This document shows, in pieces, positions 1-9,136 of a DNA stretch of 64,000 nucleotides. The DNA comes from an uncultured Lachnospiraceae bacterium (lineage in GTDB: Bacteria; Bacillota; Clostridia; Lachnospirales; Lachnospiraceae). Numbering within the stretch: the first letter of the stretch is position 1; each line of letters starts with the position of its first letter. The translations under genes and the position numbers were made by a program. The stretch covers positions 1 to 64,000 of the forward strand of contig CAKRVA010000005.1 in assembly GCA_934408585.1 (NCBI GenBank). Reading direction: 5' to 3'. The notes under the pieces are model-generated. The model was not told where the DNA came from. It ran no database searches and saw only the letters and a list, made by a program, of their open reading frames with translations.

Positions 1-33
1 TTAGCACAAATTTCATAGGCACTAAGAAAAAGA

Positions 34-59
34 CTCCGAGAAACGTAAGTTTCTCGGAG
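34..59 (+). other. perfect 11-bp hairpin at the left edge
   Basis: An 11-bp perfect inverted repeat (34-44 with 49-59) closes a GTAA loop. It is GC-rich but is not followed by a T-run, so it is not a terminator on its own. Short AGACT/AGTCT segments at 31-35 and 72-76 could extend it. It sits just before a clear terminator (79-107) and is probably part of the 3' untranslated region or a small RNA of the gene left of the window. Its identity cannot be settled from what is visible. Confidence 0.5.
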
Positions 60-78
60 CACCTTGTCTACAGTCTGG

Positions 79-107
79 GGCTGTACTAAAAGTACAGCCT
101 CTTTTCT
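79..107 (+). terminator. intrinsic terminator of the gene left of the window
   Basis: A 9-bp perfect stem (79-87 with 91-99, loop AAA) is followed by the T-rich tract TCTTTTCTT. It separates whatever precedes the window from the leuS promoter, whose -35 box starts at the end of the T-tract. Confidence 0.75.
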
Positions 108-135
108 TGACAATTGTTTCCATAGTAGTTACAAT
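107..135 (+). promoter_or_regulatory. SigA-type promoter of leuS
   Basis: TTGACA (107-112), a 17-nt spacer, then TACAAT (130-135). The expected start near 142 leaves a leader of only about 50 nt before the leuS ATG. That is too short for a T-box, so leuS is not under T-box control from this promoter. Confidence 0.75.
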
Positions 136-192
136 TTAATAGGTTTTATACCTTGTAAAAGATGTATAAGAAGAAAGGCATGGGAAGAGGAA

Positions 193-2607
193 ATGGCAAC
201 ACCATATAATCACAGAGAAATTGAAAGCAAATGGCAGAAATACTGGGAAGAAAACCAGACGTTTAAAACAGACGTATGGGATTTTTCCAAACCAAAGTAT
301 TATGCACTTGATATGTTCCCGTATCCATCAGGAGTCGGTCTGCATGCAGGACATCCCGAAGGCTATACGGCAACAGATATTATGTCCAGAATGAAAAGAA
401 TGCAGGGATACAATGTTCTGCATCCAATGGGATATGATTCCTTTGGACTTCCGGCAGAGCAGTATGCGGTAACTACCGGAAATCATCCTGCAGGATTTAC
501 AGAAAAGAATATTCAGACATTTACAGCGCAGTTAAAAGAACTTGGCTTTGATTATGACTGGTCAAAAATGATTGCCACATCTGACCCGAAGTTTTATAAA
601 TGGACCCAGTGGATTTTCAAACAGTTATATCTGGATGGATATGCAAAATTAGTGGATATGCCGGTGAACTGGTGTGAAGAATTGGGTACGGTTTTATCCA
701 ATGATGAAGTCATTGACGGAAAATCTGAGCGTGGTGGATATCCGGTTGTTCGTAAAAATATGAAACAGTGGGTAATCGATCAGGTGGCTTTTGCAGAAAA
801 ACTGTTAGAAGGATTGAACGAAATTGACTGGCCGGAGTCAACCAAAGACATTCAGCGCCATTGGATTGGACGTTCCGAAGGTGTGGAAGTAAAATTTCAG
901 ATTGTAGGTGGTGGAGAATTCTCTATCTACACAACGTGTATTGAAACTATTTATGGTATTACCTTTATGGTACTTGCTCCGGACGGACAGACGGTACAGA
1001 ACCTGATGGACCGTGTGCAGAACAAGGAAGAGGTTCAGGCTTATATTGACGAAACCATTAAGAAAAATGATATGGACCGTACGGAACTGAATAAAACAAA
1101 ATCAGGCTGCGAACTGAAGGGAGTAACCTGTATCAATCCGGTAAACGGAAAAGAAGTACCTTTGTATATTGGTGATTTTGTACTTGCAAATTATGGAACA
1201 GGTGCTGTTATGGCAGTTCCTTCTCATGACCAGAGAGACTTTGAATATTCGGAAGCACATCATATTCCAAGAATACAGGTTATTGATGGGGCAGATGTTT
1301 CCGAACATGCTTTTGAAAAGCAGGATTATCTTGGAAAAGGATGTAAGCTCATCAATTCTGAGGAGTTTACAGGTCTTACCGTGGAAGAAGCAAAAGAGGC
1401 AATTACCGATAAATTAGTAAAGATGGGTGTTGCTAAAAAGACCGTAAATTATCATTTCCGCGAGTGGATTTTCGCCCGTCAACGTTATTGGGGCGAGCCG
1501 GTTCCGATTGTATATGGCGAAGATGGAAACATTCATGCACTTGCAGATGACGAGCTTCCACTTGTTTTACCGGAGCTTGAGGATTACAAGGGTAAAAACG
1601 GTCAGGCACCGCTTGAAAATGCAACTGAATGGAAAAATTATAACCACAATGGACTTAAGGGAAAAAGAGAAACGTCTACGATGCCGGGTTCTGCCGGTTC
1701 TTCCTGGTATTATTTCCGTTATATTGACCCGGATAATGAGGAAAAATTTGCAAATCAGGAGCTTCTGAAGCATTGGATGCCGGTAGACCTTTATGTTGGA
1801 GGACCGGAGCATGCCGTAGGTCATCTGATGTATTCCAGAATTTGGAACCGCTTTTTATATGATAAAGGATTGTCACCGGTAAAAGAGCCATTCCAGAAGC
1901 TTGTTCATCAGGGAATGATTCTTGGAGAAAACGGAATTAAGATGGGAAAACGGTTCCCGGAATTTGTAGTTAATCCGAGTGATATTGTCCGTGATTACGG
2001 TGCAGATACATTAAGATTATATGAAATGTTTATGGGACCTTTGGAGGTTTCCAAGCCATGGAGTCAGCAGGGCGTTGAAGGTGCAAAGCGATTCATCGGA
2101 AGAGTATGGAATTACTTTAGTGAACCGGAAAATATCATCGAGGAAAATGATGAATCCTTAAAGAAGATTTATCATCAGACCGTAAAGAAAGTAACATCTG
2201 ATTTTGAAGAGCTTGGATTTAATACAGCCATTGCGCAGATGATGATTTTTATGAATGCGGCAACAAAAGGAAAATGTCCAAAGGAATATGCAGAGGGCTT
2301 TTTGAAAATGTTCTCCTGCATCTGTCCTCATGTTGGCGAAGAATTATGGTCAAAGCTTGACCATGACAATACGATTGCTTATGAAAAGTGGCCGGAATTT
2401 GATGAGGCTGCCGTAAAGGAAGATACCGTAGAAATTGGTGTTCAGATTAACGGAAAAATCAAGGCAACGGTAACACTTCCTGCAGATGTTGATAAGGATA
2501 CCGCAATCGCAAAAGGAAAAGAAGCAATTGCAGATAAACTGACGGGAACCATTGTAAAAGAAATTTATGTTCCGGGACGTATTATCAACATTGTAATGAA
2601 AATGTAG
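193..2607 (+). CDS. leuS: leucyl-tRNA synthetase
   Basis: Class I aminoacyl-tRNA synthetase of 804 residues that charges tRNA-Leu in the cytoplasm. The start at 193 is chosen because the family N-terminus (MATPYNHREIE...) begins there; the longer frame back to 64 runs into the upstream terminator and promoter. The HIGH motif reads HAGH (residues 51-54). The usual KMSKS loop reads KMGKR (583-587), followed by the normal VVNPSDIV stretch, so the second signature is atypical. The CP1 editing domain lies in the middle, and the C-terminus has the expected anticodon-binding and tail domains. It appears to be transcribed alone from the promoter at 107-135, and a second promoter follows before plsX. 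Confidence 0.97.
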   Translation: MATPYNHREIESKWQKYWEENQTFKTDVWDFSKPKYYALDMFPYPSGVGLHAGHPEGYTATDIMSRMKRMQGYNVLHPMGYDSFGLPAEQYAVTTGNHPAGFTEKNIQTFTAQLKELGFDYDWSKMIATSDPKFYKWTQWIFKQLYLDGYAKLVDMPVNWCEELGTVLSNDEVIDGKSERGGYPVVRKNMKQWVIDQVAFAEKLLEGLNEIDWPESTKDIQRHWIGRSEGVEVKFQIVGGGEFSIYTTCIETIYGITFMVLAPDGQTVQNLMDRVQNKEEVQAYIDETIKKNDMDRTELNKTKSGCELKGVTCINPVNGKEVPLYIGDFVLANYGTGAVMAVPSHDQRDFEYSEAHHIPRIQVIDGADVSEHAFEKQDYLGKGCKLINSEEFTGLTVEEAKEAITDKLVKMGVAKKTVNYHFREWIFARQRYWGEPVPIVYGEDGNIHALADDELPLVLPELEDYKGKNGQAPLENATEWKNYNHNGLKGKRETSTMPGSAGSSWYYFRYIDPDNEEKFANQELLKHWMPVDLYVGGPEHAVGHLMYSRIWNRFLYDKGLSPVKEPFQKLVHQGMILGENGIKMGKRFPEFVVNPSDIVRDYGADTLRLYEMFMGPLEVSKPWSQQGVEGAKRFIGRVWNYFSEPENIIEENDESLKKIYHQTVKKVTSDFEELGFNTAIAQMMIFMNAATKGKCPKEYAEGFLKMFSCICPHVGEELWSKLDHDNTIAYEKWPEFDEAAVKEDTVEIGVQINGKIKATVTLPADVDKDTAIAKGKEAIADKLTGTIVKEIYVPGRIINIVMKM

Positions 2608-2632
2608 GTCAGATTGTTTTATAAGAATGGTC

Positions 2633-2661
2633 TTGATTTTTACAGAGTGGTTTAGTATATT
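2633..2661 (+). promoter_or_regulatory. SigA-type promoter of plsX-acpP
   Basis: TTGATT (2633-2638), a 17-nt spacer, then TATATT (2656-2661), about 30 nt before the plsX ATG and its GGAGG ribosome site. No FapR-like inverted repeat was recognised around it. Confidence 0.7.
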
Positions 2662-2690
2662 AAAGAAAGACATAAACGGAGGTTCGTAAA

Positions 2691-3704
2691 ATGGCTGATT
2701 TTATCAATGTGGCAGTAGATGCCATGGGCGGTGATAATGCACCGGTGGAAATCATAAAAGGTGCTGTTGAAGCAGTGAATGAAAACAGCCATGTCAGGGT
2801 ATATTTAACAGGACAGGAAGATATTATTAAAAAAGAACTTGCACAATATACTTATCGTGAAGAACAGGTGGTAATCGTTAATGCAACAGAAATTATCGAA
2901 ACTGCAGAACCACCGGTTATGGCAATACGCAGGAAGAAGGATTCCTCATTAGTAAAGGCACTTTACCTTGTGAAGGAAGGCACCTGTGATGGCTTTGTTT
3001 CTGCCGGAAGCACCGGAGCTACTCTTGTTGGCGGACAGGTGATTGTTGGTAGAATTAAAGGCGTGGAAAGACCGCCGTTAGCACCTCTGATTCCTACGGA
3101 AACGGGCTGTGCATTGTTGATTGACTGTGGTGCCAATGTAGATGCAAGACCGTCCCATCTGGTACAGTTTGCAAAAATGGGTTCCGTATATATGGAAAAC
3201 GTTATGGGAATTAAGAGTCCCCGTGTTGGAATTGTTAATATCGGTGCAGAAGAAGAAAAAGGAAATGCACTTGTAAAGGAAACCTATCCTTTGTTAAAGA
3301 ATTGTCCGGACATTCACTTTATTGGAAGTGTGGAGGCAAGAGATATTCCGGCTGGTGTGGCAGATGTAATTGTCTGTGAGGCATTTGTTGGAAATGTGAT
3401 TTTGAAAATGTATGAGGGCGTAGGTCTTTCCCTGATTAAAAAAGTAAAGCAGGGAATGATGACAAACCTTCGCAGTAAAATTGGTGCATTGTTAGTAAAG
3501 CCTGCTTTGAAGAAAACATTGAAAGCGTTTGATTTAGAGCAATATGGCGGAGCACCGCTTTTGGGATTGAACGGACTTGTGGTAAAGACACACGGAAGTT
3601 CAAAGGCAATTGAAATCAAAAATTCTATTCTGCAATGTATTACTTTCTCAGAACAGAATATAAATCAAAAAATAAAAGAAAAAATTACAATGGAAGAGAA
3701 CTAG
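2691..3704 (+). CDS. plsX: phosphate acyltransferase PlsX
   Basis: Converts acyl-ACP and phosphate to acyl-phosphate, the donor used by PlsY in phosphatidic acid synthesis. The 337-residue product starts with the family signature VAVDAMGGDNAP and keeps the conserved GATLVGG and GAEEEKGN segments; length is typical. The start has a good AACGGAGG site. It is followed 14 nt later by acpP, the usual plsX-acpP pairing. No rpmF or fapR precedes it here. PlsY, its partner, is encoded at 30.7 kb. Confidence 0.95.
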   Translation: MADFINVAVDAMGGDNAPVEIIKGAVEAVNENSHVRVYLTGQEDIIKKELAQYTYREEQVVIVNATEIIETAEPPVMAIRRKKDSSLVKALYLVKEGTCDGFVSAGSTGATLVGGQVIVGRIKGVERPPLAPLIPTETGCALLIDCGANVDARPSHLVQFAKMGSVYMENVMGIKSPRVGIVNIGAEEEKGNALVKETYPLLKNCPDIHFIGSVEARDIPAGVADVIVCEAFVGNVILKMYEGVGLSLIKKVKQGMMTNLRSKIGALLVKPALKKTLKAFDLEQYGGAPLLGLNGLVVKTHGSSKAIEIKNSILQCITFSEQNINQKIKEKITMEEN

Positions 3705-3718
3705 AAAGGAATAAGAGT

Positions 3719-3949
3719 ATGGAATTTGAAAAAATAAAAAAAATAATTGCAGACGTATTAAACGTCGACCCGGAAGAAATTACAATGGAAACCACATTCT
3801 TGGATGATTTGGGAGCTGATTCTCTTGATGTATTCCAGATTATTATGGGAATCGAAGAAGAATTTGATATTGAAGTTCCGGCAGAGGAAGCAGAGAAGAT
3901 TACAACAGTGGAAGAAGCTGTAAACATGATTAAGAATGCAATCAATTAA
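3719..3949 (+). CDS. acpP: acyl carrier protein
   Basis: A 76-residue acidic carrier protein. The DSL motif places the phosphopantetheine-bearing serine at residue 35 (LGADSLDVF). The start at 3719 is set by an AAAGGA site just after the plsX stop; the longer frame back to 3635 overlaps plsX and is not needed. It carries growing acyl chains in type II fatty acid synthesis and supplies acyl-ACP to PlsX. A strong terminator overlaps its stop codon. Confidence 0.96.
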   Translation: MEFEKIKKIIADVLNVDPEEITMETTFLDDLGADSLDVFQIIMGIEEEFDIEVPAEEAEKITTVEEAVNMIKNAIN

Positions 3950-3972
3950 AAAAGCCCTTTGGGGCTTTTTTT
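3948..3972 (+). terminator. terminator after acpP
   Basis: Stem AAAAAAGCCC with GGGCTTTTTT around a TTTG loop, beginning at the acpP stop codon. It ends the plsX-acpP transcript. The rnc start lies 35 nt further on, so read-through or an unseen promoter must feed rnc-smc-ftsY. Confidence 0.85.
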
Positions 3973-4006
3973 CCAGCTTGGACTGGAAAACAGATGTGGG
4001 GTTTTT

Positions 4007-4687
4007 ATGTTACAAGAAGATTATGCAGTTTTAGAGAAAAAGATTGGCTATGAGTTCCAGGACAAAGCATTGTTGTGCCAGGCCTTGACCCATAGCTCTT
4101 TTTCCAATGAACAAAAAATAAATAAATCAGAAAATTATGAGCGGCTTGAATTCTTGGGAGATGCGGTTCTTGAGTTAATCTCAAGCCAGTTCTTTTTTAA
4201 ACAATATCCGGACTGGAAAGAAGGACAGTTGACAAGAGTCCGTTCTTCGATGGTTTGTGAACCGGCACTTGCATATTGCGCCAGAGAAATTGAATTACAG
4301 AAATATATCCGGCTTGGCAAGGGTGAAGAAACGACCGGTGGAAGAAACCGTGATTCCATTATATCAGATGTCATGGAAGCCTTATTGGGAGCAATTTATC
4401 TCGATGGTGGCTTATCTTATGCAGAAACATTTGTACACACCTTTATTTTATCTGATTTAGAGAATAAACAGTTGTTTTATGACAGTAAATCGATTTTGCA
4501 GGAGCGTGTTCAAAAAGAAGGAAAGGAACTTTCCTATCAGCTTGTTTCCGAAACGGGACCGGACCATGATAAGGTTTTCGTGATTGAGGCACTTATTGAT
4601 GGTAAGGTTGTCGGAAGCGGAACAGGAAGAAGCAAAAAGTCTGCAGAACAGCAGGCAGCATATCAGGTGATAAAGGGAAATAAATAG
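4007..4687 (+). CDS. rnc: ribonuclease III
   Basis: Double-strand-specific endoribonuclease of 226 residues that processes rRNA precursors and structured mRNAs. The catalytic signature ERLEFLGDAVLEL lies at about 45-57, the second acidic site is around DVMEALLGAIYLD, and a C-terminal dsRNA-binding domain covers roughly 155-224. The start at 4007 is preferred; the TTG at 3959 lies inside the acpP terminator. The ribosome site is weak (GTGGGG). It sits one base before smc, and rnc-smc-ftsY is a standard Firmicutes block. Confidence 0.95.
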   Translation: MLQEDYAVLEKKIGYEFQDKALLCQALTHSSFSNEQKINKSENYERLEFLGDAVLELISSQFFFKQYPDWKEGQLTRVRSSMVCEPALAYCAREIELQKYIRLGKGEETTGGRNRDSIISDVMEALLGAIYLDGGLSYAETFVHTFILSDLENKQLFYDSKSILQERVQKEGKELSYQLVSETGPDHDKVFVIEALIDGKVVGSGTGRSKKSAEQQAAYQVIKGNK

Positions 4688-4688
4688 A

Positions 4689-7600
4689 ATGTACTTAAAA
4701 AATATTGAAATTCATGGCTTTAAGTCTTTTGCCAACAAAATCGTATTTAAATTTCATAATGGAATTACCGGAATTGTAGGACCAAACGGAAGTGGAAAGA
4801 GTAATGTTGCAGATGCGGTACGCTGGGTGCTTGGAGAACAGAGAATCAAGCAGCTTCGTGGGGCGTCTATGCAGGATGTTATTTTTTCCGGAACAGAAAT
4901 GCGCAAACCGTTAGGCTATGCGTATGTTGCAATTACGCTGGATAATTCCGACCATCAGCTTGCTATCGATTATGATGAAGTAACGGTTGCAAGAAGAATT
5001 TACCGTTCCGGTGAAAGTGAGTATTTACTGAACGGAACACCATGTCGTTTAAAGGATGTAAATGAGTTATTTTATGATACCGGTATTGGAAAAGAGGGTT
5101 ATTCCATCATCGGACAGGGACAGATTGATAAGATTCTGAGTGGAAAACCGGAAGAACGTCGTGAACTTTTTGATGAAGCGGCAGGGATTGTAAAATTTAA
5201 AAAGAGAAAAATGGCTGCGCAGAAGAAACTGGAAGATGAAAAGCAGAATCTTGTGCGTGTAAATGATATTTTATCAGAATTAGAAAAACAGATTGGACCG
5301 TTGGAAAAGCAGTCTGAAAAGGCAAAGATTTACCTCAAAAAGCGCGAAGAACTGAAAATGGTTGATGTGAATATGTTTCTTCTTGAAAATATTCGCCTGC
5401 AGGAACAGTTAAAGTCTTCCCAGGAGAAATATCAGATTGCCAGTGATGATTTAGAGGAAACCTCCAAAAAATACGAGGAAATCCGTGAAGAATATGAACG
5501 GATTCAGGAAGAGATGGAGGTTCTTGACCAGACAATAGAATCAGAACGTGCAACATTGACCGATACCAGTGTGATGCGTGGAAAGCTGGAAGGAGAAATC
5601 AACGTTCTGAAAGAGCAGATTAAGTCTGCAAAGAACAATGAAGAGCATTTTATTAAAAGACAGAATTCCATTCAGAAAGAAATGGACCGGAAGCTTCTGG
5701 ATAAAGAGGAAATTCTGAAAGATAAAGATGTGATTGATAAACAGGTTGCAGAAATCGAAGAAAGCCGTAATGCAGCGAAAGAAAAACTGTTATCTGTTCA
5801 AAAACAGATTGAAGAATTAAATAACCAGATAGAAGCTGGTAAAAATACCATTATAGAGGCACTGAATTCCAGAGCAACGATTAAATCAAAGCTCGGCCGT
5901 TATGATACGATGACGGAGCAGATTAATATACGGAAAGCAGAGCTTACTTCACGTATTCTGAGAATCAAGTCGGATGAGGCACAACAAGAAGCTGCTATTA
6001 AGGCTTTGGAAGAAGAATTTGAGCAGATTAATGCAGAAATCCGGAAGTTAAATGAATCACAGGAAAGTAAAGAAGAACAGCTGGCACTGATTCGTGAAGA
6101 ATTAGCAGGAAAAGACCAGAAACTGCGTGATACACAGGTAAATTATCATCAGGAAAAATCCAAGCTCGATACCTTGACGAACCTGACCGAACGCTATGAA
6201 GGATATGGCGGAAGCGTCAAAAAAGTCATGGAGCGCAAGGAACAGGAAAAAGGTATTATTGGTGTTGTTGCGGATATTATTAAAGTAGACAAAAAATATG
6301 AAACTGCGATTGAAACAGCACTTGGCGGAAACATCCAGAATATTGTTACCGACAACGAAGATACTGCCAAGAAGATGATTCGATACCTTAAAGAAACAAA
6401 GGCGGGGCGTGCAACCTTTTTACCACTGACAAGCATTACACATCCGCAGGAATTTAAAAATCCGGAATCTCTTTCAGAAGAAGGCGTTCTTGGTATGGCT
6501 GATGAACTGGTGCATATTGATAAGAAGTATCAGAACGTGGCAAAAGCAATGCTTGGCAGAATTGTGGTCGTAGACAATGTAGACCATGCCGTAAAAATTG
6601 CGAAAAAATATGATTATGGAATCCGTATGGTAACGCTGGAAGGAGAACTTCTTGTTCCGGGCGGTGCCATCAGTGGTGGTGCATTCAAAAATAACAGCAA
6701 TCTTCTTGGTCGAAGAAGAGAGATGGAAGAGCTCGAAGAAAAGGTTAAGAAATACCTGAAGGAAATTGATGCTCTTTTATCTGAAATTGAAGAAACAAAA
6801 CAGAAGAGAAATCAGATTCGATTAAGCATTGAAGAGGATAAAGCAGCATTACAGCGTAAATTTATTGAGCAGAATACGGCACGTTTAAATGTGATTAAGG
6901 CTGAGGAACGAAGAAACGAAGCTTCGGAAGGCTCTATGGAGCTTAAAAATGAAGAGCGTGATATCGAAAATCAGATTCAGGATATTCAGATTCAGAAGCA
7001 GGAAATCCAGAAGGAACTCAGTGAATCTGAAGAACTTGAAAAGAATGTGGATTCGCAGATTAAAGAGTTTACAAACGAGCTGGAAGAACGCCGTGAGGAA
7101 GAATCTGCACAGTCTGCACTCGTTGCAGAATGGGATGTGGAAGTAGAAAAAATGCTCCAGCAGCAAAACTTCCATCAGCAGAATGTGGAGCGTATTGATG
7201 GAGAAATCGGCCGTCTGAAAGAAGAACTGGATGAAGTCGTAGATGGCTTGAAAACAAATGAAGAAGATGTGGTTCGTAAGAGAGCAAACATTGATGAACT
7301 TGAAAAGACGATTGCAGCTTCCCATACAACACAGGGCGATACGGAATTAAAGCTGAAGGATGATATTGCCCATCGCGAGGAATTATCCGCGAAGCAGAAG
7401 AATTTCTTTGCAGACAGAGAATCCCTGGCAGAGAAAATGACAGGACTCGATAAGGAAGTATACCGTTTGAATTCCCAGAGGGAGCGGATTCAGGAGAATC
7501 TGGAATCCCAGATTAATTATATGTGGGATGAATACGAAATCACATTGTCGGATGCTGCATCCATGCGGAATCCGGAGATGAATGACCTTCCTTCCATGAA

Positions 7601-8249
7601 GAAAGAAAGCAGTTCTTTGAAGGATCAGATTAAGAAGCTCGGAGATGTTAATGTCAATGCAATCGAGGATTACAAAAACCTGATGGAACGATATACATTC
7701 CTGAAAGGACAGCATGACGACCTCGTAGAAGCAGAAAAGACACTGGAAGGAATTATAGTGGAACTGGATTCGGCAATGAGAAAACAATTCCATGAAAAAT
7801 TTGCAGAAATCAGCCGGGAATTTGATAAAGTATTTAAAGAATTGTTTGGCGGTGGTAAAGGTACCTTGGAGCTTATGGAGGATGAAGATATCCTTGAAGC
7901 CGGAATTCGGATTATTGCCCAGCCACCAGGCAAGAAGCTGCAGAATATGATGCAGCTATCCGGTGGTGAAAAGGCACTGACAGCAATTGCATTGTTGTTT
8001 GCAATTCAGAATCTGAAGCCATCTCCATTCTGTCTGTTGGACGAAATTGAAGCTGCACTGGATGAAAATAACGTTACCAGATTTGCAAAATATTTACATA
8101 AACTTACTAAGAATACCCAGTTCATCGTAATTACACATCGTCGTGGAACCATGGAAAAGGCAGACCGGCTTTACGGTATTACGATGCAGGAGAAGGGTGT
8201 TTCTACTTTGGTCAGCGTCAATTTGATTGATAAGGAGTTAGATGATTAA
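4689..8249 (+). CDS. smc: chromosome segregation protein SMC
   Basis: ATPase of 1186 residues that compacts and organises the chromosome, normally with ScpA and ScpB. Walker A is GPNGSGKSN near residue 32, followed by a long coiled coil to about 500, a hinge domain at about 515-670 (GYGGSVKKVM onward), a returning coiled coil, the ABC signature LSGGEKALTAIA near 1088 and Walker B with DEIEAALD near 1118. Length is typical for bacterial SMC. Its TAA shares one base with the ftsY ATG, indicating translational coupling. Confidence 0.97.
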   Translation: MYLKNIEIHGFKSFANKIVFKFHNGITGIVGPNGSGKSNVADAVRWVLGEQRIKQLRGASMQDVIFSGTEMRKPLGYAYVAITLDNSDHQLAIDYDEVTVARRIYRSGESEYLLNGTPCRLKDVNELFYDTGIGKEGYSIIGQGQIDKILSGKPEERRELFDEAAGIVKFKKRKMAAQKKLEDEKQNLVRVNDILSELEKQIGPLEKQSEKAKIYLKKREELKMVDVNMFLLENIRLQEQLKSSQEKYQIASDDLEETSKKYEEIREEYERIQEEMEVLDQTIESERATLTDTSVMRGKLEGEINVLKEQIKSAKNNEEHFIKRQNSIQKEMDRKLLDKEEILKDKDVIDKQVAEIEESRNAAKEKLLSVQKQIEELNNQIEAGKNTIIEALNSRATIKSKLGRYDTMTEQINIRKAELTSRILRIKSDEAQQEAAIKALEEEFEQINAEIRKLNESQESKEEQLALIREELAGKDQKLRDTQVNYHQEKSKLDTLTNLTERYEGYGGSVKKVMERKEQEKGIIGVVADIIKVDKKYETAIETALGGNIQNIVTDNEDTAKKMIRYLKETKAGRATFLPLTSITHPQEFKNPESLSEEGVLGMADELVHIDKKYQNVAKAMLGRIVVVDNVDHAVKIAKKYDYGIRMVTLEGELLVPGGAISGGAFKNNSNLLGRRREMEELEEKVKKYLKEIDALLSEIEETKQKRNQIRLSIEEDKAALQRKFIEQNTARLNVIKAEERRNEASEGSMELKNEERDIENQIQDIQIQKQEIQKELSESEELEKNVDSQIKEFTNELEERREEESAQSALVAEWDVEVEKMLQQQNFHQQNVERIDGEIGRLKEELDEVVDGLKTNEEDVVRKRANIDELEKTIAASHTTQGDTELKLKDDIAHREELSAKQKNFFADRESLAEKMTGLDKEVYRLNSQRERIQENLESQINYMWDEYEITLSDAASMRNPEMNDLPSMKKESSSLKDQIKKLGDVNVNAIEDYKNLMERYTFLKGQHDDLVEAEKTLEGIIVELDSAMRKQFHEKFAEISREFDKVFKELFGGGKGTLELMEDEDILEAGIRIIAQPPGKKLQNMMQLSGGEKALTAIALLFAIQNLKPSPFCLLDEIEAALDENNVTRFAKYLHKLTKNTQFIVITHRRGTMEKADRLYGITMQEKGVSTLVSVNLIDKELDD

Positions 8250-9136
8250 TGGCAGGTATTTTTAGCAGATTAAAATCCATATTCAGTGGTTCTTCTGCAA
8301 TTGATGATGATTTTTATGAAGAATTGGAAGAAACTTTGATTATGGGCGATATGGGTGTCAAAGCGACCGAAGACATCATTGACCATCTTAAAAAGCAGGT
8401 AAAAGAACAGCATATCAAAGAACCGGATGAGTGCCGGGAACTGTTGAAAAACAGTATTATGGAACAGATGCTTGTTCCTGAGGATGCCTATGCGTTTGAA
8501 CAGCAGAAATCCATCATTATGGTAATTGGAGTAAATGGTGTTGGAAAAACCACATCCGTTGGTAAACTTGCAGGCATTTTTAAGAAACAGGGGAAACGTG
8601 TTCTGATTGCTGCTGCAGATACTTTCCGTGCTGCTGCCGGAGAGCAGCTTGAGGAGTGGGCAAACCGTGCCGGTGTAGAAATGATTGGTGGCACACAGGG
8701 AGCTGACCCTTCGAGCGTTTTGTTTGATGCGGTCAGTGCTGCAAAGGCAAGAAATGTAGATGTTCTTCTTTGTGATACTGCAGGAAGACTTCATAATAAG
8801 AAAAACCTGATGGAAGAACTGAAAAAAATGAACCGTATTATTGAGCGGGAATTTCCGGATGCTCATCGGGAAAACCTTGTGGTTCTTGATGGAACCACAG
8901 GACAGAATGCTTTGGTTCAGGCAAAGGAATTTGGGGAAACGGCAGATCTTACCGGAATCATTTTGACCAAGATGGATGGAACCGCCAAGGGTGGAATTGC
9001 AGTTGCAATTCAGGCAGAGCTTGGGATTCCAGTAAAATATATTGGTGTTGGCGAGAAAATGGAAGACTTAAAGAAGTTTGATGCAAAAGAATATGTGGAT
9101 GGACTTCTGGAGATGAAAGGTGAGGAAAATGAGTGA
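8249..9136 (+). CDS. ftsY: signal recognition particle receptor FtsY
   Basis: SRP-family GTPase of 295 residues that docks ribosome-Ffh complexes at the membrane. The NG domain shows G1 GVNGVGKTTS near residue 93, DTFRAAA, and G3 DTAGRLHNK near 177, with the TKMDGTAKGG motif near the C-terminus. The acidic N-terminal A domain of enterobacterial FtsY is absent, as is usual in Firmicutes. It starts on the last base of smc and overlaps ilvA by 8 nt. Its partner Ffh is encoded at 13.4 kb. Confidence 0.96.
   Translation: MAGIFSRLKSIFSGSSAIDDDFYEELEETLIMGDMGVKATEDIIDHLKKQVKEQHIKEPDECRELLKNSIMEQMLVPEDAYAFEQQKSIIMVIGVNGVGKTTSVGKLAGIFKKQGKRVLIAAADTFRAAAGEQLEEWANRAGVEMIGGTQGADPSSVLFDAVSAAKARNVDVLLCDTAGRLHNKKNLMEELKKMNRIIEREFPDAHRENLVVLDGTTGQNALVQAKEFGETADLTGIILTKMDGTAKGGIAVAIQAELGIPVKYIGVGEKMEDLKKFDAKEYVDGLLEMKGEENE

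Noticed and set aside
64..192. Upstream extension of leuS
   Set aside because: It passes through the terminator and the TTGACA/TACAAT promoter; the family N-terminus begins at 193.
1..192. T-box riboswitch before leuS
   Set aside because: No T-box-like GGTGGNACCGCG sequence is present, and the promoter leaves only about 50 nt of leader.
8270..8866. Long - strand frames inside ftsY and ilvA (also 8958-9572, 6885-7325 and 29376-29786)
   Set aside because: Antisense shadows of strongly conserved genes; Cys/His/Phe-rich translations with no family features.
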